Shown: positions 18,140 through 27,003, counted from the first letter of the stretch. The stretch is DNA of 35,225 nucleotides from Limnohabitans sp. Rim8 (GCF_945869175.1 NZ_CAMBNZ010000019.1:1-35225), one strand, 5' to 3'. Program-made: numbers and translations. Notes: a model not told the origin generated them from the letters alone.

Positions 18140-19105
18140 TCATTTAGAGCGCAAGGTCGCTGATGGCAGCTCGCCAAACAAGTGCTTGTAGTCCTGTGCG
18201 AACTGGCTCAAGTGCCAAAAGCCCCAATGCGAGGCGATGTCTTGGATGGTTTCGCCCGGCGCAGCTTGGCGCAGAGCGCGACGCACACTGTTCAGTCGCA
18301 GCGAACGCAGGTACTTGATGGGCGTGGTGCCCAGCACATCTTGAAAGCAATAGTTGAGCTTGCGCCGACTCGTCCCCAGGCGGCTGCACACTTCCAGGAT
18401 GGACAGAGGCTCGTCGGCGTGGCCCAGCATCAGCTCACAGGCGCGGTCGACCAGTTTTTTACGCCGCTCCAGGTTGGGCAGCTCTGAGGTGTCCACTTGC
18501 GGGGGCAGTGCTTCGAGCCATTCCATCAGGATCTCGTCGCGCAGTTGGCGAAGGGCCTGCGGGTCATGCTGGCGTTGCGCCAGGGCGCTGGCCTGGTCCA
18601 GCACAGTGAGGTGCATGTCGCGCAGATTCTGCGCCTTGATGTCGGTGGTGGGCAACACCAGCTGCTTTTCAAGCCAGTGCGCCAGAGGCTTTTGGTACAT
18701 CCGCTCCCACAGCGGGTTGAGCAGGCTGCGCTCGACCACCACCGCGATCAAGGTGAAGTGGGGTGGCGTGGTCAGGTCCACTTCGTCGCCCTTGCCGCAC
18801 ATGAAGGCGTGCGAAGGGACCCGCTGGCCGTTAAAAAACAGGTCGGGGGAGTCCTGCAAGGCCATGGCAAAACCATACACGCTCTCATGCAAGCGCCCCC
18901 GTTGGCGCAAGGCGATGCTGGTGTCCTCGCGCAACAGCGTCACCTCTGGCAGTTGCACCTGTTGGATGCGCCCCTTGAATTGCCCAGGTGAAAGCTGTTC
19001 GTACTGCAGCGACCAGCCCTGCTGGGCCAGGGCGTGCTGGTCCATGTCCTGGGTGTCCTGCACCTGGACCCAGGAAATTTTTGGAACTGGGGTGGCGGTG
19101 TTCAT
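18140..19105 (-). CDS. AraC-family transcriptional regulator
   Basis: Probable activator of the divergent amine-degradation-like operon. The 321-residue product has a N-terminal sensor part (about 1-200) without a recognised ligand domain, and a C-terminal pair of helix-turn-helix motifs (about 215-321), with LSILEVCSRLGTSRRKLNYC in the first and a conserved-type HWGFWHLSQFAQDYKHLFGE in the second. The frame continues upstream to 19339 through the intergenic region and into the facing gene, so the start is taken at MNTATPVPK, with only a weak GGA upstream. Placement back to back with the operon at 19262 supports the regulatory link; the inducer is unknown. Confidence 0.88.
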   Translation of the reverse strand: MNTATPVPKISWVQVQDTQDMDQHALAQQGWSLQYEQLSPGQFKGRIQQVQLPEVTLLREDTSIALRQRGRLHESVYGFAMALQDSPDLFFNGQRVPSHAFMCGKGDEVDLTTPPHFTLIAVVVERSLLNPLWERMYQKPLAHWLEKQLVLPTTDIKAQNLRDMHLTVLDQASALAQRQHDPQALRQLRDEILMEWLEALPPQVDTSELPNLERRKKLVDRACELMLGHADEPLSILEVCSRLGTSRRKLNYCFQDVLGTTPIKYLRSLRLNSVRRALRQAAPGETIQDIASHWGFWHLSQFAQDYKHLFGELPSATLRSK

Positions 19106-19261
19106 CAATCCGGCAAAAAGGTCAAAACTTACACACCTGTCAGTGTGCCTGTTTCGGTGGCACTGGTTTTTTCGTGAAAACCCGAGGTGTGCTGTGCCCA
19201 AAGTTGATAGTGCCTTGTTCGTGATGTGCTTAGCATGGACTTCCAGCCTGAAAGAGACCCG
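19106..19261. promoter_or_regulatory. Divergent control region of the AraC gene and the P450 operon
   Basis: This 156-base gap must hold both promoters. Inverted repeats are present: CACACCT (19132-19138) with AGGTGTG (19185-19191), and within them GTGCC with GGCAC about nine bases apart. These are candidate regulator sites. A TTGATA at 19204-19209 resembles a -35, but the -10 at correct spacing is poor, as expected for an activator-dependent promoter. Confidence 0.35.
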
Positions 19262-19990
19262 ATGAACCTGCGCCTGGCCGTTTTGCTGACCAACGACGAC
19301 ACCTCGGCGTGGGCTTCGCATTTCCCGAACGACGGGCAAAAGGTCGTGCGGCTGCTGCAGCCCTTGCGGCCCGACTGGTCATACGAGGTCTTGTCGGTCA
19401 AGGACGGGGTGATGCCCACGAGCCCCGCAGACTTTGATGGCTACGTCATCACTGGCAGCCCGGCCTCGGTCAACGACGACAGCCTGCACTGGTTGGGGTC
19501 GCTGCTGGATTTCATCCGGGCGGTGCATGCCGCACGCCAACCGCTGGTTGGTCTGTGCTTTGGCCATCAGGCGGTGGCCCGGGCGTTGGGCGGGCAGGTA
19601 GCGCGCAACGCTGCAGGCTGGGGCCTAGGCACTGCGCCCACGCACTGGCAGACCGCACGCCCCTGGATGCAGCCCGCGCAAAGCACCACCACCTTGATGG
19701 CCGCGCACAATGAACAGGTCACCCGCCTGCCCGAAGGGGCCGAGTGCCTGGGTGGCAGTGATTTTTGCCCCATCGGCTCGATGCAGATCGGCCAGCACAT
19801 TTGGACCACCCAGTTCCACCCCGAGATGCCGTTGGTGTTCATGCAGGCCTTGCTGGGTTACCTGAGCAACAAACTCGATACCGACACCATGGCCCGCGCC
19901 AAGGCCAGCCTCGCCAATGCCGCCGATGTGCCACTGTTTGGACAATGGATGGCGCAGTTTATTGAACACGCAAGGAAAAACACGCAATGA
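19262..19990 (+). CDS. Class I glutamine amidotransferase (possible gamma-glutamyl hydrolase)
   Basis: A 242-residue stand-alone GATase1 domain. The catalytic triad is visible: Cys99 in GLCFGHQ, His186 and Glu188 in TQFHPEM. No synthetase domain is attached. In this operon, next to a glutamine-synthetase-like ligase, the likely role is to hydrolyse a gamma-glutamyl amide and release glutamate, as PuuD does in putrescine breakdown; this is inference, since the family also serves biosynthetic amidotransferases. The ATG at 19262 is preferred; in-frame starts at 19226 (GTG) and 19235 add non-conserved residues. The stop overlaps the P450 start (ATGA). Confidence 0.85.
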   Translation: MNLRLAVLLTNDDTSAWASHFPNDGQKVVRLLQPLRPDWSYEVLSVKDGVMPTSPADFDGYVITGSPASVNDDSLHWLGSLLDFIRAVHAARQPLVGLCFGHQAVARALGGQVARNAAGWGLGTAPTHWQTARPWMQPAQSTTTLMAAHNEQVTRLPEGAECLGGSDFCPIGSMQIGQHIWTTQFHPEMPLVFMQALLGYLSNKLDTDTMARAKASLANAADVPLFGQWMAQFIEHARKNTQ

Positions 19991-21252
19991 CCGTCTGGCA
20001 CCCCAGCGACGATGGCCATGCCGATATCTCTAGCCACGACAGCTATGTGAACGGCACGCCGCATAACACCTTCCAGCGCCTGCGGGACGAGGATCCGATG
20101 GCCTGGTGCTACTGGGCCGATGGCAAGGGCTTTTGGTCGGTCACGCGGCATGCCGACATTCTGGAGCTCAACCGCAACCACCAGCGCTTGTCTTCGGCTC
20201 AGGGCATCCGCATGGAAGACCAGACGCACGAGGAGTACATGGCGCGGCGCACCTTTCAGGAGACCGACCCACCCGAACACACCCGCACCCGCATGCTGGT
20301 GGCCAAGGCCTTTTCCAAGCCCATGATGGCGCTGTACGAAGACCAGATCCGAGAACTCTGTGTGGGCATCCTCGACCAGGCCCTGGCGCTGGGGGAGTTC
20401 GATGCCACGCACCAGATCGCACGCCAGTTGCCCATGCGCATGCTCGGGCGCATCGTGGGTCTGCCCGAGGAAGACCTGGATTGGCTGGTCGACAAGGGCG
20501 ACGCGCTCATGGCCAACACCGACAGCGACTTCACCAGCCATGTGGTCGACAAGATGGACACCGAGGACTACCGCTTCATGCCGTTTCGCTCACCCGCCGG
20601 GGCTGACCTGTTCGACTACGCGGCCCAACTGATGGCGCGCAAGCGCGCTGCGGGCGACACCAGCGGCGTGCTGCACCTGATCACCCAGCCTGACGCGCAG
20701 GGTCATGTGATCAGCGACACCGAATTTCGCAACTTTTTTTGCCTGTTGGTGGCCGCAGGCAACGACACCACACGCTATTCGATCACCGCAGCCTTGCACG
20801 CGCTGGCCAACCAGCCCGGCCTGATGGCGCAACTCAAGGCGGTCCAAGGCGATGCCGCTTGGGAGGGTGTGGCCGATGAGTTCATCCGCTGGGCTTCGCC
20901 CGCCACGCACTTTCGCCGCACTGCGACCGAGGACTTCGAGCACCACGGCAAGCGAATCAAGGCTGGCGACAAAGTGCTCTTGTGGTTCATCTCCGGCAAC
21001 CGGGACGAGCGGGCCTTTGATCGGCCTTTCACCGTCGACCTGGGCCGTGGCGTGAACCGCCACCTGGCGTTTGGGCAGGGCGGGGCGCACGCCTGCTTGG
21101 GCATGTGGCTGGCGCGGCTGGAGTTGCGGGTCCTGCTGCAGGAACTGATCCAACGGGTCGAGCGCATCGAGCAAACCGGCGAACACGCCTTTTTGCGCTC
21201 GAATTTTGTCTGTGGCATCAAACGCCTGCCGGTGCGCATGCACCTCCTCTGA
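19987..21252 (+). CDS. Cytochrome P450 (bacterial class I type)
   Basis: A soluble 421-residue haem monooxygenase. Visible motifs are the I-helix oxygen-activation motif AAGNDTT (256-262), the ExxR of the K-helix at Glu298-Arg301, and the haem loop FGQGGAHACLG with the ligand Cys370. The loop has one more residue than the usual FGxGxHxC, as in the CYP124/CYP125 clade. No membrane anchor is present. It should take electrons from a ferredoxin, and one lies two genes downstream; no ferredoxin reductase is seen in the window. Start overlaps the preceding stop (ATGA). In context it probably oxidises a gamma-glutamylated amine, replacing the flavin oxidase of the Puu route (inference). Confidence 0.93.
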   Translation: MTVWHPSDDGHADISSHDSYVNGTPHNTFQRLRDEDPMAWCYWADGKGFWSVTRHADILELNRNHQRLSSAQGIRMEDQTHEEYMARRTFQETDPPEHTRTRMLVAKAFSKPMMALYEDQIRELCVGILDQALALGEFDATHQIARQLPMRMLGRIVGLPEEDLDWLVDKGDALMANTDSDFTSHVVDKMDTEDYRFMPFRSPAGADLFDYAAQLMARKRAAGDTSGVLHLITQPDAQGHVISDTEFRNFFCLLVAAGNDTTRYSITAALHALANQPGLMAQLKAVQGDAAWEGVADEFIRWASPATHFRRTATEDFEHHGKRIKAGDKVLLWFISGNRDERAFDRPFTVDLGRGVNRHLAFGQGGAHACLGMWLARLELRVLLQELIQRVERIEQTGEHAFLRSNFVCGIKRLPVRMHLL

Positions 21253-21263
21253 AAGGAAACAAG

Positions 21264-22556
21264 ATGACAAATGTTCAAGAACGCCTGCGGGTGCTGTTTT
21301 GCGACCACTTGGCCATTGCGCGGGGCAAATACGTCACGCTCCAACCCGGTCAGGGCGGTGGCGCCCGCTTTTGCCGGGGCACCTTTGGCGTCACCTACGA
21401 AAAAGAGCTGATCCCGGCCCCGGGCGCGATGGTCATGGAAGGCCTGCCCGACATGGAGGCCGTCTACACCCCCGAGGACATCCGTCCCGGCTGGCAACCC
21501 TTCACCCAGGTGGCGATCGGTGACCTCAAAGCCAATGACGGCTCACCCCTGCCCATGTGTGGGCGCAGTGCCTTGAAGCGCGCCGTGGCCGACTGGCAGG
21601 CCATGGGCTATGACCCGATGGTGGGCATTGAGCTGGAAGCTTTTGCCTTTCAGATTGAGCCCGACGGCTCGCTCAAACCCTATGACACGCCTGCGGCCCA
21701 TGTGTATGCCACAGGCCCTTTTTCCGACCCGAGGGGCTTCACCGACGCCCTGTGGGAAAAAGCCACGGCAGCGGGCTTTCGCATCGACAGCATGAACACC
21801 GAATACGACGCACCGCAGTTCGAGTTCACGCTCACCTACGACCATGCCGTCAAGGCAGTAGACGACATCTTTTTGTTCCGCTTGCTGGCGCGCGAAGTCG
21901 CTTTCCAGCATGGCATCGTGCTGACCTTCATGCCCAAGCCCATCCTCACGGTGGGTGGCAGCGGCGTGCACATCAACTTCAGTTTGCGCGACGCCCAAGG
22001 CCGCAACGCGATCTCGGGCGGGCAGGATGCCGGCCAGTTCAATGCCCTCACGCTGGGTTGCACCGCCGGTCTCATGCACCACCACAAGGCGCTGGCCGGC
22101 TTGTTGGCCCCCAGCGCCAACTCCTACCAACGCCTGCAACCGGCCAGCCTTTCGGGCTTTTGGCAAAACTGGGCGGTGGATCACCGGGGCGTGACGGTGC
22201 GCTTATCGGCTGAAAGGGGCCCGAGTGCGCGCATCGAGCACCGCATGGGCGACGCTGCGGCCAACCCTTACACCCACACCGCTGCTGTGTTGCAAGCGGC
22301 GCGCCTGGGTGTGGCCCATGCGTACACCCTTCAGCCCATGGAGACGGGCGACTGCCTCGAAAACAAGGACGCCACCCAGAGCGTGCCCGACACCCTGGCG
22401 GGTGCCCTCGATGCACTCGAAGCCGACTCTTTGCTGACGCAGGCCTTGGGCGAAGTCCTGGTGGCCAACCATGTGGGCATCAAACGGCACGAGATCGAAC
22501 GCACCGCAGGCCTGGAAGGCGATGCGCTGCGCGACCATTACATCCGATTCATCTGA
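21264..22556 (+). CDS. Glutamine synthetase-like gamma-glutamyl-amine ligase
   Basis: A 430-residue enzyme of the glutamine synthetase fold, predicted to join glutamate and an amine at the cost of ATP. The start MTNVQERLRVLFCD has AAAGGAA upstream; the frame is open further back inside the P450 gene. Seen are the beta-grasp end DHLAIARGK, the metal-binding GIELEAFAF and NTEYDAPQFEF, GGSGVHINFSL, NSYQRLQP, and the ATP-site block RIEHRMGDAAANPY. The ammonium-binding Asp loop of true synthetases is not recognisable; MVMEGLPDMEA stands there, in line with a different amine as acceptor. Closest functional models are PuuA and IpuC. The amine is not known. Confidence 0.88.
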   Translation: MTNVQERLRVLFCDHLAIARGKYVTLQPGQGGGARFCRGTFGVTYEKELIPAPGAMVMEGLPDMEAVYTPEDIRPGWQPFTQVAIGDLKANDGSPLPMCGRSALKRAVADWQAMGYDPMVGIELEAFAFQIEPDGSLKPYDTPAAHVYATGPFSDPRGFTDALWEKATAAGFRIDSMNTEYDAPQFEFTLTYDHAVKAVDDIFLFRLLAREVAFQHGIVLTFMPKPILTVGGSGVHINFSLRDAQGRNAISGGQDAGQFNALTLGCTAGLMHHHKALAGLLAPSANSYQRLQPASLSGFWQNWAVDHRGVTVRLSAERGPSARIEHRMGDAAANPYTHTAAVLQAARLGVAHAYTLQPMETGDCLENKDATQSVPDTLAGALDALEADSLLTQALGEVLVANHVGIKRHEIERTAGLEGDALRDHYIRFI

Positions 22557-22574
22557 TCTGAAAGAACCCAACCC

Positions 22575-22889
22575 ATGCCCCAAGTGCACTGGCTCATGAG
22601 CAACGGCGACCGTGTGAGCGATGACGTGAACGATGGCACCAACCTGATGGACGCCGCGCAGATGAACGGCATCCCTGGCGTCGCGGGCGAATGCGGGGGG
22701 TGCTTGTCGTGCGCCACCTGCCACGTGTACGTTGACGATGCTTGGCTGGCCGCTTGCCCGCCGATGGACGAAGTGGAAAACGCCATGCTTGACATCGTCA
22801 TCGCGCCGCGCCAAACGGGCAGCCGCTTGAGCTGCCAGCTGATCGCGTCCGCCGAGCTGGACGGCATCGTGTTGCATGTGCCGGACTGA
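22575..22889 (+). CDS. [2Fe-2S] ferredoxin (adrenodoxin/putidaredoxin type)
   Basis: A 104-residue electron carrier. Cluster ligands are Cys40, Cys46 and Cys49 (spacing C-x5-C-x2-C) and Cys87, the pattern of P450- and ISC-type ferredoxins. Two further cysteines, Cys43 inside the cluster loop and Cys61, are not standard ligands. The segment CATCHVYVDD is typical. It starts 18 bases after the ligase gene and is the natural redox partner of the P450 encoded two genes upstream. Its own reductase is not in this window. Confidence 0.93.
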   Translation: MPQVHWLMSNGDRVSDDVNDGTNLMDAAQMNGIPGVAGECGGCLSCATCHVYVDDAWLAACPPMDEVENAMLDIVIAPRQTGSRLSCQLIASAELDGIVLHVPD

Positions 22890-22898
22890 AGGCGCCCC

Positions 22899-24383
22899 AT
22901 GAACCAAGAACAGATCAATGCGCTGCGCCATTTGCCCATCAACAATCAAGGCTTGCTGATCGACGGGCAGTGGGCGGCTGCGGCTTTGGGCCAGACCTTG
23001 CCCGTGGTCTCGCCCATCGACGGGCAGCAGCTCTGCACCATCGCGGACGCCGGGCTGGACGATGTTGACCGCGCTGTGCGGTCGGCCCGTCGCAGTTTTG
23101 AAGGCGGTGTGTGGTCACGCATGGCACCTGCCGAGCGCAAAAAGGTGCTGCACCGCATCGCCGACCGCATTGAGGCCCACCACGCCGAGCTGGCGGTGCT
23201 GGGCGTGCGCGACAACGGCACCGAGATCGCCATGGCCTGGAAGGCCGAGCCGGGCAGTGCGGCAGGCACATTCCGGTATTACGCCGAGTGCGTGGACAAG
23301 ATCAACGGTGAGATCACCCCCACGCCCGAGGGCACGCTGGGGCTGATCCACAAGGAACCCGTGGGCGTGGTCGCGGCCATCGTGCCGTGGAACTTCCCGC
23401 TGATGATTGGTGCCTGGAAGATCGCGCCTGCATTGGCGGCAGGCAACTCGGTGCTGCTCAAACCCTCAGAAGAGGCCTCACTGTCTTTGCTGCGCTTGGC
23501 CCAGCTGTGCCTGGACGCAGGCTTGCCGCCGGGCGTTCTCAATGTGGTCACCGGCACAGGCGCGGGGGCGGGCGAGGCGCTGGCCCGGCACATGGACGTG
23601 GACATTCTCACCTTCACCGGCTCCGGCCCGGTGGGGCGCATGCTGCTCAAGGCTTCGGCCGAGTCGAACCTCAAGCGGGTCTATCTGGAGCTGGGCGGCA
23701 AGTCGCCCAATGTGGTGTTCGACGATGCGCCCGATCTGGCGCAGGCCGCCAAAGTATCGGCCATGGGGATTTACCGCAACAGCGGTCAGGTGTGTGTGGC
23801 GGGTTCGAGACTTTTGGTGCAACGCTCCGTACACGACGAGTTGGTGGAGCGCCTGCACAAGATCGCAAGCGGCTTGCGCGTGGGCGACCCACTGGATGTG
23901 ACGACCGAGATCGGCGCGGTGAGCAGCGCACGCCAATTGGCCAAAAATCTGGCAGCGGTACAAACCGCTCAGCAGCAGGGCGCTCGCCTGCGTGTGGGCG
24001 GTGGGGCCTTGCAGCCTGTGGCGGGCGGCAGTTACATGGCCCCTGCTTTGTTTGACCGTGTGAGGCCCGACATGCTGCTCGCCCGCGAAGAAGTCTTCGG
24101 CCCCGTGCTGGCGGTCTTGCCTTTTGACGACGAAGCCCATGCGGTGCGTCTGGCCAACGACTCGACCTATGGCTTGGCGTCGGCAGTGTGGACAAGCAAC
24201 CTCTCCCGTGCCCACCGTATGGTGCGTGCCATCAAGGCCGGCGTGGTCCATGTCAACACCTACGGTGGCCCCGACATCACCGTGCCACTGGGCGGGGTGC
24301 GCCAGTCGGGCAACGGACACGACAAGTCGATGCATGCCCTGGACAACTACCTGGACCTGAAAACGGCCTGGATTCAGCTTTGA
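22899..24383 (+). CDS. NAD(P)-dependent aldehyde dehydrogenase (PuuC-like)
   Basis: A 494-residue member of the aldehyde dehydrogenase superfamily. Catalytic residues are in place: Asn165 in PWNFP, Glu264 in LELGGKSPNV, Cys299 in NSGQVCVAG, and EEVFGPV further on. In this operon it would oxidise an aldehyde, perhaps a gamma-glutamyl-amino-aldehyde made after P450 attack, to the acid, as PuuC does in E. coli. The substrate is inferred from neighbours only. AAGGCG precedes the ATG and the gap to the ferredoxin gene is nine bases. Confidence 0.92.
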   Translation: MNQEQINALRHLPINNQGLLIDGQWAAAALGQTLPVVSPIDGQQLCTIADAGLDDVDRAVRSARRSFEGGVWSRMAPAERKKVLHRIADRIEAHHAELAVLGVRDNGTEIAMAWKAEPGSAAGTFRYYAECVDKINGEITPTPEGTLGLIHKEPVGVVAAIVPWNFPLMIGAWKIAPALAAGNSVLLKPSEEASLSLLRLAQLCLDAGLPPGVLNVVTGTGAGAGEALARHMDVDILTFTGSGPVGRMLLKASAESNLKRVYLELGGKSPNVVFDDAPDLAQAAKVSAMGIYRNSGQVCVAGSRLLVQRSVHDELVERLHKIASGLRVGDPLDVTTEIGAVSSARQLAKNLAAVQTAQQQGARLRVGGGALQPVAGGSYMAPALFDRVRPDMLLAREEVFGPVLAVLPFDDEAHAVRLANDSTYGLASAVWTSNLSRAHRMVRAIKAGVVHVNTYGGPDITVPLGGVRQSGNGHDKSMHALDNYLDLKTAWIQL

Positions 24384-24400
24384 TATTGAAAGTACGCGAC

Positions 24401-25765
24401 ATGAACCACGAGCAACTCAAGGCCGACAACGCGCAATACCTGTGGCACCCCATGGCCCATCCGGGGGTGATGAAAAAATCCACGCCCGACATCATCGCCA
24501 AAGGCGAGGGCTGCTGGATTTGGGATGTGGACGGCCACAAGATGCTCGACGGCGTGGGGGGACTGTGGGCCTGCAACCTTGGCCACAGCAACAAGCCCGT
24601 GCGCGATGCCATCGTGGCGCAGATGGACGAACTGCCTTTTTACAACGTTTTTCGTGGCACCACGCATGTGCGGGCGATTGAGCTGTCCAAACGCTTGGTG
24701 CAGATGATGCAGCCTGAGGGTGTCGCCACGGTGATGTTCTCCAATGGCGGCTCGGATGCTGTGGAGGGTGCTTTGAAAGTCGCCCGCCAGTATTGGAAGC
24801 TCAAAGGCCAGGCCGACCGTTTCAAGTTCATCAGCCTGCGCCAGGGCTACCACGGCGTGCACTTTGGCGGCATGAGCGTGAACGGCAACACCAATTTCCG
24901 ACGCGCCTACGAGCCACTGTTGCCCGGGTGTTTCCACATCGACACGCCCTGGGCTTACCACAACCCCTACACGGATGACCCGATCCGCTTGGGTGAAATC
25001 TGCGCCGAACTGCTGGAGCGCGAAATCGTGTTCCAGGGCCCCGACACAGTGGCGGCCTTCATTGCCGAGCCGGTGCAGGGCGCGGGCGGGGTGATCGTGC
25101 CGCCCCCCAATTACTGGCCACTGGTTCGCCAGATTTGCGACAAGTATGGCGTGCTGCTGATCGCCGACGAGGTGGTGACCGGCTTTGGCCGCAGTGGCGA
25201 GTTGTTTGGCACGCGCCTGTGGGGCGTGAACGCGGACATGTGGTGCTTGGCCAAAGGCATTTCTTCGGGCTACATTCCACTGGGAGCCACGGCCATCAAC
25301 CACCGCATCGCCAACGTGTTTGACGCCGACACCACCGGCACGGCTTCGGTCTCGCATGGCTACACCTACAGTGCGCACCCGATCGCAGCCGCTGCGGCGC
25401 TGGCCACACTCGACCAGATCGAGTCGCTGGACATTCCCGGCAACGCCGCCCGCGTGGGTGCGCACCTGCAGACCCGCTTGCGCTGTCTCGCAGACACCTG
25501 CAGCTTTGTCGGCGATGTGCGGGGGGTGGGCCTGATGCTCGGCATCGAGATGGTGAGCGACAAGGCCCAACGCACCCCTATGACCCGCAGCAGCGACATC
25601 CCAGCGAGGGTGGCCAAGGCCGCCTACAAAGCAGGCCTGATGGTGCGAATTTCCGGCCCCAACCTCATCTTGTCACCGCCGCTGGTCATCACCCGCGAGG
25701 AGGTTGACTTCATGTGCGACGTGCTGGAAGCTGCCTTTGCCGCCGTGCAGGATGGCCGCGCATGA
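24401..25765 (+). CDS. Class III PLP-dependent aminotransferase
   Basis: A 454-residue omega-amino acid aminotransferase of the class that includes beta-alanine:pyruvate and PuuE-like enzymes. PLP-binding features are GGSDAVEGALKVAR (phosphate), Asp256 in IADEVVTGFGRSG, and the Schiff-base Lys285 in LAKGISSGYIPLG. MNHEQLKADN at 24401 is the start; the frame is open back to 24188 inside the dehydrogenase gene, and that part is a shadow. It would remove the amino group from the released amino acid or amine. The last codon overlaps the next start (ATGA). Confidence 0.92.
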   Translation: MNHEQLKADNAQYLWHPMAHPGVMKKSTPDIIAKGEGCWIWDVDGHKMLDGVGGLWACNLGHSNKPVRDAIVAQMDELPFYNVFRGTTHVRAIELSKRLVQMMQPEGVATVMFSNGGSDAVEGALKVARQYWKLKGQADRFKFISLRQGYHGVHFGGMSVNGNTNFRRAYEPLLPGCFHIDTPWAYHNPYTDDPIRLGEICAELLEREIVFQGPDTVAAFIAEPVQGAGGVIVPPPNYWPLVRQICDKYGVLLIADEVVTGFGRSGELFGTRLWGVNADMWCLAKGISSGYIPLGATAINHRIANVFDADTTGTASVSHGYTYSAHPIAAAAALATLDQIESLDIPGNAARVGAHLQTRLRCLADTCSFVGDVRGVGLMLGIEMVSDKAQRTPMTRSSDIPARVAKAAYKAGLMVRISGPNLILSPPLVITREEVDFMCDVLEAAFAAVQDGRA

Positions 25766-27003
25766 AGAGCCCCATCATCCTGATCGTCGGCACGGTCGAT
25801 ACCAAAAGCGACGAGATCGGCTACCTGCGAGAGCAAGTGCTATCTGCTGGCGGCCAGGCCCTCATCATGGACGTGGGCGTGCTGGCCAAAGGCCAGTTGA
25901 TCCCGGACATTGCCAACACCGCGGTGGCGGCTGCCGCTGGCGTGACGCTGCAGCAAGTGATGGACAGCGGCGATGAAAACAGTGCCATGGCCCTGATGGC
26001 TCAAGGTGCATCGGCGCTGGCTGCCCAACTGCAGCGCGAAGGCCGCATGGACGGTCTGCTGGTGCTGGGCGGCACAATGGGCACCGACCTGGCGCTCGAC
26101 GTGGCCAGCAGCTTGCCAATGGGCGTGCCCAAGGTGGTGCTGTCCACCGTGGCGTTTTCGCCCCTGTTGCCGCCCGAGCGCATGCCGCCAGATTTGATGA
26201 TGGTGCTGTGGGCGGGAGGCCTTTACGGCCTCAACAGCCTGTGCCAATCGGCCCTGGCCCAGGCCGCAGGCGCGGTGGTGGGGGCGTGCCGAGTGGCGCG
26301 TGTGCCGCGTTTTGAGCGGCCCGTGGTCGGCATGACCTCCCTGGGCTCGAGTTGCCTGAAATACATGGTGCAGTTGCAGCCCGAACTTGACAAGCGCGGG
26401 TTTGATTTGGCCGTGTTCCACACCACGGGCATGGGGGGCAGGGCCTTTGAATCGCTGGCCGCCCAGGGCCAATTCGCCTGTGTGATGGACTTCAGCCTGC
26501 AGGAGATGGTCAATCAGTTGGGGGGGTCGGTGGTGAGTGCGGGGCCGGATCGCCTCATGGGCGCTGGCTTGAAAGGGGTGCCGATGCTGGTGGCCCCAGG
26601 GGCCACCGACTTGGTGGATTACCCTGCTTGGGGCCAGATGCCCGAGCGCTTTGCCGGTCGACCCTCGCACGACCACAACCGCCTGATTGCCTCGGTGACC
26701 ATTGACGCGGATATGCGCCGCGAATTTGCCCGTCAGCTGTCCAGCCGCTTGCGCCAGGCCTGTGGCCCGGTGCACCTGCTGCTGCCCTTGCAAGGCATCC
26801 AAGAGTGGGACCGGCCCGGTGCACCGCTCCATGATCCAGAAGGTTTGGCCGTCCTGATGGCCGAATGCAGCCAATGCGATTGGGGCGCAGTAGAGGTCTC
26901 GCACATCAACGCGCACATCAACGACGCTGCTTTTGTGCATCAGGTGCTGGCCGTGTTCGACGACTGGCTGGACCGTGGCCTGGTGAAAAAGGCCATTCCA
27001 TGA
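25762..27003 (+). CDS. UPF0261 / Tm-1-like ATP-binding domain protein
   Basis: A 413-residue protein related to UPF0261 and to the N-terminal part of the plant Tm-1 protein. Visible are IILIVGTVDTKSDEIGYL at the start, a GLLVLGGTMGTDLAL loop, GMTSLGSSCLKYM and FHTTGMGGRAFESL in the middle, and a late PSHDHNRL. Structures of the Tm-1 domain bind ATP-like nucleotides; the bacterial reaction is not established to my knowledge. It overlaps the aminotransferase stop and the HAD start, so it is a full member of the operon and may act on the carbon skeleton left after amine removal (inference). Family call is good; function is open. Confidence 0.82.
   Translation: MKSPIILIVGTVDTKSDEIGYLREQVLSAGGQALIMDVGVLAKGQLIPDIANTAVAAAAGVTLQQVMDSGDENSAMALMAQGASALAAQLQREGRMDGLLVLGGTMGTDLALDVASSLPMGVPKVVLSTVAFSPLLPPERMPPDLMMVLWAGGLYGLNSLCQSALAQAAGAVVGACRVARVPRFERPVVGMTSLGSSCLKYMVQLQPELDKRGFDLAVFHTTGMGGRAFESLAAQGQFACVMDFSLQEMVNQLGGSVVSAGPDRLMGAGLKGVPMLVAPGATDLVDYPAWGQMPERFAGRPSHDHNRLIASVTIDADMRREFARQLSSRLRQACGPVHLLLPLQGIQEWDRPGAPLHDPEGLAVLMAECSQCDWGAVEVSHINAHINDAAFVHQVLAVFDDWLDRGLVKKAIP

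Noticed and set aside
19106..19339. Extended N-terminus of the AraC-family protein
   Set aside because: The frame continues into the facing amidotransferase gene and across the only available promoter region; MNTATPVPK at 19105 gives a normal AraC length.
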